A stretch of DNA of 64,000 bases from NCBI GenBank assembly GCA_021292165.1, contig CM037877.1, forward strand, positions 30,144,197 through 30,208,196. Direction: 5' to 3'. Positions within the stretch are counted from its first letter, which is position 1. Every line of letters starts with the position of its first letter. Both the position numbers and the translations under genes were made by a program. The DNA is from Shinisaurus crocodilurus. Taxonomy: Eukaryota > Chordata > Lepidosauria > Squamata > Shinisauridae. Of the stretch, positions 22,712 through 33,134 are shown one piece after another. Below the pieces are notes generated by a model. It saw only the letters and a list, made by a program, of their open reading frames with translations. It was not told the origin of the DNA and did no database searches.

Positions 22712-22827
22712 GGGTGCAATCCTATGCATGTTTAGATAGAAAAAAGTCCTACAGTTCCCAGCATGCCCCAGCCAGCAAGGCTGGCTGGGGCATGCTGGGA
22801 ATTGTAGGACTTTTTTCTATCTAAGTT
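22712..22827. mobile_element. Harbinger-like MITE half with near-perfect hairpin core
   Basis: The left end GGGTGCAATCCTATGCATG is the terminus seen complete at 45754-45874. The core 22732-22824 folds into a 44-bp stem with one mismatch and a 5-base loop (CAAGG). The stem contains TTCCCAGCATGCCCCAGCC. The right terminal repeat is missing. Confidence 0.75.
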
Positions 22828-22891
22828 AATGTGCCCTTTCTTTCAACAGCTGAATAATTTTTATTACTATCTAGGCTAGATGTTCCTGGTT

Positions 22892-23058
22892 TTCATAGAT
22901 TTCATAGATCATAGAGTTGGAGGGGCCTACAAGGCCATCGAGTCCAACCCCCTGCTCAATGCAGGAAACTAGAGGAGGGGTCTCCCATCCAAGTCATAAC
23001 CAGGCCTGACCCTGCTTAGCTTTCCACACTCAGACAAGCTGGGCCAGCGTAAGCCACC
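22892..23058 (-). mobile_element. 5S rRNA-headed SINE with CR1 tail, copy 1
   Basis: On the minus strand the head contains AAGCTAAGCAGGGTCAGGCC, then TGGTTATGACTTGGATGG and GAGACC. This matches the 5S rRNA internal promoter (A box, intermediate element, C box). The tail GAGCAGGGGGTTGGACTCGA then GGCCTTGTAGGCCCC is the CR1 subfamily A 3' end seen at 12335-12405. Other copies are at 35158, 42093, 54438 and 56533. Confidence 0.88.
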
Positions 23059-23064
23059 GACCTG

Positions 23065-23203
23065 TTGTATTTGTTGATGATGTATTAGATTTTTTTTTTT
23101 TTGCTGTTTTTACTGTATGGAACTTTATTGTGTATTCCCCTTGGGAGGGCTCTTTACCCTGAAAGGTGGCCTAGAAATAAATAAATAAATAAATAAATAA
23201 ATC
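23065..23203 (+). mobile_element. LINE 3' tail
   Basis: A T-rich 3' UTR-like stretch ends CTTTACCCTGAAAGGTGGCC, then TAGAAATAAATAAATAAAT. It resembles L2-type tails. No coding part remains. Confidence 0.5.
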
Positions 23204-23464
23204 CCTCCCATATTTTCCCACTACTTCTTATGCCTTTTTTCTTACTGTAGAAAATCCATTAAGAAAAGGAAGACAGAACAGTTGCACAGTGCCTTCTGCC
23301 TGTTAGTGCTTGGACCCTTCGTGGGAAAGGTTTGATAGATATATGACTTCCTAAAATAGTTATGCATAGATATATTTTTAAAGGGAAATTGCCCTTTTGT
23401 TAAAGTTGCAGAAAGAAAGGGAAGAAGGGAGGGACATTATCTTAGAATTTGAACTCTTTAATAC

Positions 23465-23570
23465 CTGGAGCAAATTTGACTCCAAACCACCAGGTCCAAG
23501 GCATAATTGTGTGATGAAAGACATGCAGGAATGTAACTTGTTCATTCTTCTTTCGGAGGATGAAGAAAAC
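23465..23570 (-). CDS. ELOVL7: ELOVL7 coding exon 5 (histidine box)
   Basis: This exon encodes residues 132-166 and the first base of codon 167: [20 protein letters not shown] then [15 protein letters not shown]. The HVFHH histidine box (His147, His150, His151) is the catalytic signature of the ELOVL family. His150 matches the number of the human catalytic residue. No long open frame reveals it, because the surrounding intron interrupts; it was found by searching for the histidine box. Acceptor TTATTTCAG, donor GTATTA. Human has Ala where this has Pro166, a mild change. Confidence 0.97.
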
Positions 23571-24870
23571 CTGAAATAATTTACATAGATCTTACTGCAA
23601 GTCACATTTAATGGTTGGCTGCATGCCCTGGAAAAGTGCAGTTAAGAGATCATTAAGAGCTCTTGGTTTTATTTAACAGATAAAGCTAGAAAGACAGACT
23701 GGACGACTTAAAGAGCTGCTGAGAACATATAAAAGCCATGTGAACTTCCATGAGCAGCTCTTCAGAAGTCAGATTCATTAAAATGGAACATAGGACGGGA
23801 GGGAAAATCGGAAAGCAAAAGCTTCTCCCATATCCCAGCTTCCTTCATCACATTTCCATGTGGAAAATTTACATTCACCCAGTGAAATTAACATATTTCT
23901 CCTGGTGAGGAAAAAATATACAATACAGTAATACCTCGGATTACGAGTAACCCGGTTTGCGAGTTTCTTGTAAGACGAGGAAAAATTTGGCATCAATTAA
24001 CATTTGAAAGACGAGCAAGTCTCGCAACACGTGGCTCCTGTTGCGAGATGTCTCTCAAATTTAAATTTATGCTAGCAACGCGAGGTGCCGGCTGAGCGAG
24101 TGGCCGTGCCGTGACTCGCCTCCACGGGGCTTCCCTGGAGGCGAGGCACGGCCGGGCTCGGCCGTCGCCTCGTGCTGCTGAGCCAGCCAAGCAAGTGGCC
24201 AGGAGGCAGGGGCTTCCCTCGGGGCAAAGCACCTCACTGGCTGCCATGCCGCTCCCGCCTCTCCCTCCCTCTGCAAGTGGCGGCTCGGCAAACCACCGGC
24301 GGTCCCATCGCGTCACATCCGGCCCCGTCAGTGACGCGACGCACGTCACTGACGGGGCCGGATGTGATGCGACGGGACCGCCGGCGGTGCGGATGGCTCG
24401 CAGAGCTGCCGCTTGTAGAGGTAGGGAGCGGCGGGAGCAGCATGGCAGCCAGCGAGGTGCTTTGCCCCGAGGGAAGCCCCCACCTCCTGGCCACTCCTGG
24501 CAGAGCGAGTGGAGGCGAGGCGCAGCCAGGAGCCCGGGAGCCAGCATGTCAAAGCAAGTTTCCCCATTAGAAATAATGGGAACTCCACTGATTCATTCCA
24601 CAACCATTTAATCACTGCTTTGCCAGCTCCCTCCATGGGGCTACCTGCCAGGGAGCCGGCAAAGCAGTGATTACATGGTTGTGGAACGAATAATCTTGAG
24701 TTCCCATTATTTCTAATGGGGAAACTTGCTTTGATGTACGAGTATTTTGGATTACGAGCATGGTTCCAGAACGAATTATGCTCGTAATCCAAGGTATTAC
24801 TGTACACACAGTGAAATCTGAAGTATACTACTTTGCTCCTTTGTTTATTAAATTCTATAATCATACTTAC
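23571..24870 (-). other. ELOVL7: ELOVL7 intron 4, two-thirds occupied by a transposon
   Basis: Donor GTAAGT, acceptor TTTCAG, length 1300 bp. The 877-bp Tc1/mariner-like element fills most of it. The remaining 23571-23925 shows nothing recognisable. Confidence 0.9.
23926..24802. mobile_element. Tc1/mariner-like element with CpG-rich palindromic interior
   Basis: It starts TA-CAGTAATACCTCGGATTAC and ends GTAATCCAAGGTATTACTG-TA. The TA target duplication and CAGT ends fit Tc1/mariner, and the ends match the 7708 and 54106 MITEs. It holds two hairpins. One is GC-rich and centred at 24340, with a core of 41-bp arms 24296-24336 and 24344-24384 (39 matches) and looser pairing out to about 24172-24510. 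The other has arms 24551-24640 and 24645-24736. The open frames inside are by-products of CpG-rich composition; no transposase was recognised. Confidence 0.8.
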
Positions 24871-24927
24871 AGTGTCTAGCAATTCAATAAATTTGGAAAA
24901 ATAATACAGCCAGCAGACACGGACCAT
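24871..24927 (-). CDS. ELOVL7: ELOVL7 coding exon 4
   Basis: Nineteen codons, residues 113-131, MVRVCWLYYFSKFIELLDT. The FSKFIELLDT block (KxxExxDT) is an ELOVL family signature. Acceptor CTCTGCAG, donor GTAAGT, phase 0 at both ends. Confidence 0.97.
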
Positions 24928-26141
24928 CTGCAGAGAACAGAAACATTAATTCAACACAAAACATTATTGTTTTATTTAATTTAAAAATATTTTTAGGCCA
25001 CGTTTAAAGATAGAACCCTTATACAAAACACTCATTTTGTTCAAACTCAATGAAGGTTTTCAAGCTATACTATCACATGTATGTATAGCACTTTCGCAGA
25101 AGAGTTTGAATACACCTCCAAGGGGGAAATCCATATGAACAGTGGGGTTTCTGTTTACTTTCTAAATAGCACTACACTGTAGCTTTAAAAAATAACAAGA
25201 CAAAAAAACTTCCAAGAGTTGAAGAGGCAACTTGCAATGTGATAGGCAATGATATGGGTCTTCCAGAAAATGTTGAATTGGAATTTTTTTCCAGGGTAAT
25301 TTTAGGATAATTTACATCAGAAAAAAATTATGTTGCCCTAAAATTGTCTTCCCCAACCTGGCACTCTCCAGATTTGTTAGGACAGCAGCTCCCATAATTC
25401 CCAGCCAGTCTAACACATCTGGAGAACACCAGGTTGGGTAAGGCTGACCTAGAGAGTGCTCGAATTTAGCATCTATATTTTACTTGTATTTAGTAAACAA
25501 AACTAAAAAAGTACCCCATGTTATTTCCCAATATACCACAAATATTTGACCTGAAGTATCTGAGAGGGGAAATTAAAGCACACTGAATTTAAATGTATAT
25601 TACCTAAACATTTTTATTGGAATATTTGTAAAAATTTAAAGGCAACAGCATGTACTTCCCTTATATTGTTTAAATTTAAGAAAAAAACAAATGTACTGAA
25701 AACTATTGACACGCTGATACATCTTGGCAAATGAAAGAAGTGTGCATGATATGCTGACAACCACTCATCTATTTCAACCGAGTTCAACTTTCTTCCTTTG
25801 AGGTGCTTAGTCCTATTTCACACTGAGACATATGTATTTCAATGACATATATGTATTCTCTCACATACTTTCTAGATAGGGATAATCACCTGAAAAATAT
25901 GAATTACAACTTTAAACTGCCAAGCTTACCAAATATTGAATTTCCTCCCCACATCAACGGCAAACCAAATCCTCTCTGTATGTAAGTAAAGGGTTCACTG
26001 GATCGGTGCCCACACCTCTCAAGGCCAGTCTTGCAATTACACAAACACACACTCATTTGCAACTCTTCTGTGTAGGCAATACAGTCAAATGACCACACAC
26101 ATTCCTGGAATTTAATATACCACAACAATTACATTACTCAC
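24928..26141 (-). other. ELOVL7: ELOVL7 intron 3
   Basis: Donor GTGAGT, acceptor CTCTGCAG. It contains a palindromic MITE at 25349-25452. The rest is AT-rich with nothing recognised. Confidence 0.9.
25349..25452. mobile_element. Palindromic hAT-like MITE
   Basis: The arms TCTTCCCCAACCTGGCACTC and its inverse CACCAGGTTGGGTAAGGCTG surround a shortened centre. Confidence 0.65.
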
Positions 26142-26222
26142 CCTTAGAGCCATAGGTGACCTGGAGTAATCAACTATGTCACAGCGAAATGAATAGCCTG
26201 TCGCCCAGCCCGACATGAGGAA
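26142..26222 (-). CDS. ELOVL7: ELOVL7 coding exon 3
   Basis: Twenty-seven codons, residues 86-112, [20 protein letters not shown] then RSPMALR. It is too short to be obvious as an open frame and was found by the conserved FRCDxVDYS motif, with acceptor CACCTGCAG and donor GTGAGT. It is in phase 0 on both sides and agrees in length with the human exon. Confidence 0.97.
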
Positions 26223-26360
26223 CTGCAGGTGGAAGAAGAAAAGGATTTAGTTGAACTATTAAAAAAATAAAAAAAATAAAAAATCAGTTTGCACAATTAA
26301 GTACATCAGAGTGAGAAACACCCACACATAATTAGTAAGTGGATCATGCACTGTGTGAAT

Positions 26361-26404
26361 GTCTCTCTCTCTCTCTCTCCCACACACACACACACACACA
26401 CACA
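26361..26404 (+). repeat. (CT)n(CA)n microsatellite
   Basis: About ten CT units are followed by about eleven CA units without interruption except CCC at the joint. Confidence 0.95.
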
Positions 26405-26813
26405 GGTGAAGCTGAATGCTACAGCTACCATTAAAAAGTAATCCCCTTAACAGCCGATAAGTGAAGTACAGTGCAGGTCCTCCTAAGGAGATGAAGGCAG
26501 CAACAGAGAAGGAAGTCTAAAAGAAAGGAGAGATTGGGAAGACTGAGAAAATGAATAAAATGGTATTACAACAGGAGTTGGAAAGACAGGATGGACAGAC
26601 AGGCAGAAACTAAGCTAGAGGAAGAATGTACTTTTCTGGAAACAAAAGAACCATTAGGTTCCCTTCAGACATAGCTACAGCCCCAAATAGGACATAAGGA
26701 GGCTGTGCTAGCCTTGTCCAGAGGTCCCTCTTCTTAGCATAGGGGGTTAATTCCAGAAGAACAATGTGTGAAGAGGTTACCTCCATGCAATCAAGAAAGA
26801 AGGTTAATATTAT

Positions 26814-26820
26814 TTATTTA

Positions 26821-26851
<31 letters not shown>

Positions 26852-26852
26852 T
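26814..26852 (+). repeat. (GATT)n microsatellite
   Basis: About seven tandem GATT units between TATTTATTT and GTACCCTGCC. Confidence 0.95.
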
Positions 26853-27289
26853 GTACCCTGCCTTTCTACCAAGAAAATGGCACTCAAGGCTTGGCATGGT
26901 GAAGAACACAAACTGGGAGTGGAGTTCTTTTTCTTACAGCCAGCTCTGCCATGCATTATTAAATGGAGGTGCATGGACAGGCTACTAAATGTTTTTGCGG
27001 GCTTGTTGTAACATTTGTAGATGCATTTGCAAGGCTGTATTATCAGGAGATTTATTTCAGTGAGATACCCTCCCCCCCCAAAAAAATACAAGGTCGCATG
27101 AAAGAGCATCACAAAAGAAAGCCATGTTTGTGATGGGCAGATAAAGTAACCTAGCTAAAGAAAAAAAAGACAAGACAATCAAGAAGTCAGATATTCTTAT
27201 TACATTCTTATTCTTAGCACCACCACCACCACCACATCATCATCATCCCAAAAAAACCAAAGCAAAACTGTAGAAGGCAGCTTCCAGTG

Positions 27290-27612
27290 CCATAATGCAG
27301 TGGGGTAAAGCACATACTCTGCATGCAAAGGGGCCCAGGTACAGTTCCTGGTATCTCCAGGTACAGCTGGGAAAGACTGTGAAACTCTGAAGAACCACTG
27401 CCAGTCAGTGTAGATGAGCCTTCTTCAATCAGGTGCCCTCTAGATGTCTGGGACTACAACTTCCAGTCATTGCCATCCTACCTGGAGATTATGGGAGTTG
27501 TGGTCCGAACCATCTGGAGGACACCTGGGTGGGGAATGCTGGTGTAGACAATAATGTGAGCTAGATCGCAGAATGGCCTGGTTCAATATAAGGCAGTTTC
27601 TTATGTTGAGTG
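27290..27612 (+). mobile_element. tRNA-Ala-like SINE split by a MITE
   Basis: The head AGTGGGGTAAAGCACATACT, CTGCATGCAAAGG and a degraded B box (GTACAGTTCC) lie at 27299-27350. The body continues to about 27417 and resumes at 27546 with GTGTAGACAATAATGTGAGC, ending AAGGCAGTTTCTTATGTTGA. The short GTGTAGA repeated either side of the MITE may be its target duplication. The tail matches CR1 subfamily B. Confidence 0.7.
27420..27545. mobile_element. Palindromic hAT-like MITE nested in a SINE
   Basis: The arms GGTGCCCTCTAGATGTCTGG and GTCCGAACCATCTGGAGGAC are inverted. It interrupts the SINE above. Confidence 0.7.
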
Positions 27613-28610
27613 ATGCTCGGCAGCCGTGCTTCTTATTTTGACAAGATGCAGCTACATGGATAATCAGATAGAGGGCACGCTTCACAGGTAAGCATACCTT
27701 GTGCTGCTTCTAATATAGGCAGGCATGGGGGTGACGTATCACCATATAGGGATTTGGAGTAGGCCCTAGTACTGCACTCTCACTCCCTGTTCCTCTTAAA
27801 TGTGGAGAAGTAAACAAAATGATATTGGGCAGGTGCCTGGTTAATTGTTCATTTGTCCCTCCTGGTTAATTGTTCATTTGTCCCATGTTGTGTGGTGGTA
27901 TGGGGGGCAGGGGTGAAGCATGTATGCCCAAGGCTAGCCCCAATCTCTCCCCCTGCCCAGTAATATTGTGAAAGGTGCAGTTATCGCCCAAGCAGGGTTT
28001 CAAAGCACTTTCAAAGCACTGATTTCAGAGCCATGCAAGAGTTTTTAGGATAACTTTGATGATTACCATTTTGTTGTTGAAAGTATACTCCATGTAGATT
28101 TAACATTGCCAGACCACATATGTGGGTAGTGGAAGCAAGGATCTGCCCTTCAGATTTGAAATGTTCCCCCCCCCACACACACACACACACACATTTTCTG
28201 CAGAAATTGAGACAGAGACTGAGAACAGACTCCTCACTCTCCAGTGGCTTGGCATGGTAGGGAAGTATGTACTTCCAGTTCTCAATTGCTGAGCTACATC
28301 AGAGAGAACTTCATTCAGCAGGCAATCCTACAATTATCCCCTGGAAACTGTTAAGGGATTATGGGAATGGTAGTCTAAAACATCTAGAGGGCACCAAGTT
28401 TCCAACCCTTGGTTTACACAGTGACTTAAAGCTAAAATGCAATCTCTGATTTTGAAAATGTGTTTCCACACTCGTGTTGCAATCCTATCCACACCAGAAT
28501 CCCTAACATTTCTGAGAAAAGGAAAAAAGCAAACAAACAAACAACCACCAGATTTCCACAGCCCTAACTGGCAGAACTAGTGTACTAGTCCACTCTCAGG
28601 CAGTACTTAC

Positions 28611-28801
28611 TTCATAAGTCATATACACTGAAAGAGCCACTACACCAAAGTTGTAAAAAACCATTATATGCCTCAAATCAAAAGGTTTTCTGTTCTCCAT
28701 GAGCTTTGGTCCCAGATTAGTGACCAAATAGATATATGCTGCAATAATAAGCGTCTGTGGCAAAGGCGAAGACATGAGCAGGTAGCCATCGAGTCGTGGA
28801 T
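28611..28801 (-). CDS. ELOVL7: ELOVL7 coding exon 2
   Basis: This exon completes codon 22 (Asp) and encodes residues 23-85, PRLDGYLLMSSPLPQTLIIA through the first membrane helices to VALSVYMTYE. LGPKLMENRKPF and the LLMSSPLPQT start are nearly invariant in ELOVL1/7. Acceptor CTTTTCCAG at 28802, donor GTAAGT. It joins exon 1 after one base of codon 22 and exon 3 in phase 0. Confidence 0.97.
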
Positions 28802-28930
28802 CTGGAAAAGAGATTTTAAAAAGTAGTTTCTTAATTCTTACAGATTCTGAACCAACCATAAAGGATATTCTTTACTTAAAATGGATTGCATGTTTCACAT
28901 TTTCGGTTCTTACAGCAGTCAGTCTGCCTA

Positions 28931-28998
28931 TAAGCCGCCTTGGGTTCCTTGCAGGAAAAAAAGGCGGGGTATAAATATAATAAATAATAATAAAATAA
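28931..28998 (+). mobile_element. Sauria SINE 3' end only
   Basis: TAAGCCGCCTTGGGTTCCTT, then GCAGG, an A run and GGCGGGGTATAAATATAATA is the Sauria SINE/LINE-type tail. The tRNA-like head is absent. Confidence 0.75.
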
Positions 28999-30085
28999 TT
29001 ATTTTGCCCCAAAACTGCAAGCGTGAAAGGCAAAAAACAACAACACTATTAGTGAATACTAGTAGCTGGCAACAAGTTCTGACAAACATCTCATAAATAG
29101 GGTGTTCCAACCATACGATGTCAAACCACACCACTCTTCCCACTCTTTCCCTCCCACACCTCCATGAAGCATCATAAGGGTCATGTGGACATTTGCCTCT
29201 TCCAAAGCCCACATCGTTTTCAGCATATAAAACTGATTTGCCTATGGTGCCAGGGTATGATCCAAATGCCATTTTATGGTGCCAACGGAGCAAGTCAAAC
29301 CACAGACTGGTAGTGCCCCATATTAAACAGGTTAGGATAAGAAGCCACGCTCAGAGCCAACTCTTGCCAATAGTTAAAACATTGCCAATTTCACTTCAAC
29401 TTGATAGGTTCTGGGCTAGGTTTCAACTGGGACATGGCCTCCCTTCCTCCATATTCAACTATCCTTTAAAATCACAGGAAGTGGTAGAACACAAACTTTT
29501 GACAATGGCAACAGACAGTCTTTCTAAGTACTTCCTTCTGTACAAGAGATGACCAAGCCTGACAGAAAAGCAGTAAGAAAAGGATAATTATTGGAGATGC
29601 TGAAAGGGGGGCAAGATTTGCAGACATTCTGAATGCAGGAAGCAAAGGAATAGATTGATTCTGGCTGCACAGCAGAAAGGAGAAAAACTTTAGAGGAAAA
29701 GATTTTGAGCCTTCTCTTCATCATGTTCAACTTTAGTTATTGACAGCATGGCCAGGAAGAAATATTTTTAAAAGAACATGCAAATTTACACAGAAGGTGG
29801 GAAGCCAAAGATTTTTTTAAAAAAAGATTTTAAAAGTTATATGCTGTAGCATGGCCATAACAATGAGAATAAATAAAATTAATGAAAGGTTATAGAAGAA
29901 GAAAATAAAAGCCAAGCCTTTGGGTGGAAAAAAAAGGCACACTCAGGACAAGAACAAGAGCAGCCATCACCAAGGGAAATACTGTCAGAGGGGCTGAAAA
30001 GCTGCTTAGGTAAGGCCATTTGAAATGCTGCTGAAAGCAGTCTCAATAAAGGAAAATACCATTCTGGATTGTGTCAGTGACACAT

Positions 30086-30663
30086 ACTGGGTTTGCACGA
30101 CACAACACGCAACGGTTGTTTCTTACCATTGCTAGTTCACTGTATAGTGCAAACCCAGTCGTGGTGAACGACCATTGTGACTTAACTTGGTTGTCAACCC
30201 TGATAATACACAATGGTCTGTTCTAGGGTTTGCTTGTACCACAATTGCTTGTCATGTGGTCCGAACCTGGTATATGCCCTACAACAAGCAAGCTGCTTGG
30301 CAAGAGCAGCTACTGCTGCTCTTGCCAAGCGGCTAGCCACAGAGCACAGCTGCCAGCTGCCCCCAAAGTGCCCAAACAGCACTAAGAGGCAGCTGTCAGA
30401 GGCTTCTCTGGATTGGGCACCCCCGTCTCCTACCCAAGAGTAGACCTTTTAGGCAGGAGGTGGGAGCCTACTCTCCACTGCTGCTCTGTGTCCGCTGGGA
30501 TACCTCTGGGAGGAATGAGGGGAAAAGAGGGGTAGGGAGGGAGTGAAGCAACAATGATAAGCCCAATCGTCTGTCGGGCTCACTGTGGTTGCTTCACGGG
30601 TTCTGGCAAACCATCGTGGTAATTTACCATGATTGTTGCTGTGTCATGTGAACCTGCCCACAG
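30086..30663. mobile_element. Non-autonomous DNA element with GC-rich interior
   Basis: The left end ACTGGGTTTGCACGACACAA and the right end CTGTGTCATGTGAACCTGCC are loosely inverted. Internal inverted blocks include AGCAGCTACTGCTGCTCTTG around 30305 and ACCATCGTGGTAATTTACCA near 30612. The theme of AACCxxxNGTTG-like palindromes is shared with 19011-19308, 51335-51535 and 53280-53680. Superfamily and exact ends are uncertain. Confidence 0.45.
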
Positions 30664-31199
30664 AGACAGACACAGACAGACTAGAGAAAATCAAATATTT
30701 TCACTGGCCTTCACACCAGATATATACCTCTTCACTAACTTCAGAAAAGTTTATTAGGTTCCTCTCACTCACCCATTACTATGTCACAGTTACTTTTTAC
30801 ATTGACCCCAAACTTTTAGCATTTAAAACTTTACTCCAACCATATCTTACTACACCCCCCCTCTTGTGAATCACCTCCTCCTGCCATTTGCCAGGCTATT
30901 CCTTATGCCTTATTCTATCGCCCACTCTCATTTCTTTAAAGACCCTTTAACCGTGTCCAAGATCCTTTAACTATCTTCAAGCTCATCCACATCTTCAGAA
31001 AAAAGCAACAGAAATGTTACTCTTGAATTCTGAAGCAAAGCATATTCAGGAAGGCTGTACAGTGTGCACTCTCAGTATATAGATCAACCAGTAAATCTCA
31101 TCTCTTTCCAAAAATCACTTCCCTGTCACGTACAGCTTCTGGCATATGGCTGGTGCTGAGCATTACAAAGCATTGCTTTTATGCCCAGATCCCTACGGG

Positions 31200-31334
31200 C
31201 AGGGATGGGCAACTTGTGGCCCTCCAAGTGTTTTTACAGACAACTCCCATCAGCCTTAGCCAGCATAGCCAATGGTGAGGGATGATGGGAGTTTCAGTCC
31301 AACAACATCTGGAGACCTATGTTGCCAATCCCTG
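31200..31334. mobile_element. Palindromic hAT-like MITE (GGCAACTTGTGGCCCTCCA type)
   Basis: CAGGGATGGGCAACTTGTGG at the left is mirrored by ATGTTGCCAATCCCTG at the right. It is the same subfamily as 1414-1554 and 56107-56235. The 8-bp flanks do not match. Confidence 0.65.
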
Positions 31335-31849
31335 GCATAAGCGAACTCAATGCCTTCAAAGTTTTACCAACTGCAAATGGCAAAGGTGCACACATACATT
31401 AACTTCCATTCCCCATATGTTTTAAGAGGAAACTTTATAGATAGCAATTTCCAAAATTGCTCACATGTGGCACTCACGCTTGATTACGGTAGATGTTTAG
31501 CAAACAAAACAGGGAGCAATTTTGTCTGTTTCAACTAAATGTCTTCTTAAAATGCTCATTAGAGAAGTGGGATATTCTGCTCATGCCTCCTGATGACGTA
31601 TTGCTGGGGCAGCCTCTGCAATTTTGTCTGCCTCGGGGCTAAACTACATGCTATGTTAAATATGTAGTGTGCAGCTGATCCTCACCTTTCTCCCACCCCT
31701 TGAAGTAAGCATGTAGGATCCCGATCCAGACTGGGACCACTGTTTGTGAGATGGGGAGGCTTAAACCTTCCCAGCCAGCCACTCCCCCAGCTCCTGCCGC
31801 CACCTGCTATGGGGGCTAAAAAAAGGGGCAGGAAACCTGAATTGGTGCC

Positions 31850-31980
31850 AATCGAGAGTTTTTATATTATGTGAAAGATTGCATTTAAGGGTTTTAATCT
31901 TTGTAACTGTCCAGAAAGGTTTGGCTATTGGACAGTATGGAAATGTAATAAATGAATGGAATGAATGAATGAATATAATC
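31850..31980 (+). mobile_element. L2-like LINE 3' tail
   Basis: A diverged tail AACTGTCCAGAAAGGTTTGG, CTATTGGACAGTATGGAAAT, then GTAATAAATGAATG repeats. Confidence 0.6.
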
Positions 31981-32044
31981 ACAAATTAATGGATGCTAGA
32001 CCATGAACAGACCATGGTTATTAGCCATAATGGCTAAATAGAAC

Positions 32045-32185
32045 TGCTGGGTTCAGAGGCACTATACCTCAACAGGGAAATGCTGTGGCCTTCATGCCCT
32101 GCTTCTGGGATTTTTTGCAATCACCTACTTGGCTGCTGTAGGCAACAGGATGCTGGACCTTGATCTGATCCACTGCTTATGTTCT
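32045..32185 (+). mobile_element. CR1-like 3' end (subfamily B), degraded
   Basis: GGCCTTCATGCCCTGCTTCT, GGCAACAGGATGCTGGACCT, TGATCTGATCCA and TTATGTTCT follow the same order as 4430-4545. Confidence 0.6.
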
Positions 32186-32267
32186 CAACTACTTATAGGC
32201 ATCACCTTGATCTTAAGGTTTTCACAATGTATGGTATCTATTTCATTTTCCAAGGGAACTAATGCTC

Positions 32268-32378
32268 TAAATCAGCCTTCCTCTACCTGCTGCCCACCAA
32301 TCATCACTTGGCTGGGGCTGATGGGATTTTCAATCCAAAACATCTGGAGGGCACCATGCTATGGAAGGCTGCTCTGAA
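32268..32378. mobile_element. Palindromic hAT-like MITE
   Basis: The left end CAGCCTTCCTCTACCTGCTG and the right end CCATGCTATGGAAGGCTG are inverted, with GGCTGGGGCTGATGGGATTT in the centre. Confidence 0.6.
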
Positions 32379-33134
32379 TGAAGACAGGTTGAAGTAGCAC
32401 TTTCAAAAGGTTATGTGCCATTTTGTAATGATAGAAACCATGACTGACTGAAGTTCTACCACTGTGGAAGTCATAACAGAAAATAACTAAACAACTCTAA
32501 GATGTAAAGAATCATAACATCTAAATTTAAGTTACAGATATCTGGGATCCAAGGTGTATAGAAGGGGTCTAATAATAATGAAAAAATAAAATTGTTCTTC
32601 TTGAAGAGTAGCTGGAGCTATATGTCAACCAGCAGCTCTGTAAATATTCTATACTAAGATTTAAAATTCTGTACCCACAATCAAAGTTCTGCGACCTGTA
32701 TAAGTTTCACTAGTTTGGCAAATTTGCATAAAATTATCTTGAAGCATAATTCAGAATTCAGTACTCTAGAGTGTTCTTTTCCTCTCTTTTTTTTTTTTGC
32801 ACTCCCAAGGTATCACAGCATATACAAGCCAGCTTGTTCGCTTTTAAACTTTGTTAGCCATGCAGTCCTGTGCAACAAGTAATCCAGTAAAATATGTTTT
32901 GCTCCTCAGGAAGTTCTTATAAGTCTGTCAACACCAGCTTATTTGCATGCAGTTTATCGCTTCCGTGCACACAACATGAATATCTGGTACAGCGTGTTAC
33001 TCATCTTGTGTTCAATCTTCAATTCTTCCCTGTTATTATCTGAATTGTTCCTTCCCAGGAAATATTACCCTCCCAAATACCCACATATGTCTGAACAAAT
33101 TTGGTTCAGCCACCACACACAAATGTGTGTGCGA

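Larger units (their letters stand above)
19932..23464 (-). other. ELOVL7: ELOVL7 intron 5
   Basis: Donor GTATTA (a weaker GT donor), acceptor CCCAACAG. It holds an L2 tail, GC-rich palindromic fragments, a 93-bp hairpin, a 5S-derived SINE and a LINE tail. I see nothing identifiable in 20241-20956, 21066-21590 or 21850-22711. Confidence 0.9.
26223..28610 (-). other. ELOVL7: ELOVL7 intron 2
   Basis: Donor GTAAGT, acceptor CCTGCAG. It contains CT/CA and GATT microsatellites, a tRNA-derived SINE split by a MITE, a CA tract near 28166 and a MITE half at 28352-28408. Nothing else was recognised, notably in 26405-26815 and 27613-28165. Confidence 0.9.

Noticed and set aside
22980..23040. 5S rRNA gene
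   Set aside because: Only the internal promoter region matches 5S rRNA; the 5' and 3' thirds are absent and a CR1 tail is attached, so it is a SINE.
24067..24611. Several long open frames on both strands
   Set aside because: They overlap one another inside a CpG-rich palindrome, have Arg/Ala/Pro-rich composition and match no family; they result from stop-poor GC-rich DNA.
24346..24927. 193-codon minus-strand open frame overlapping ELOVL7 exon 4
   Set aside because: Only its first 19 codons are real exon; the rest reads through the donor into intron and the CpG-rich transposon.
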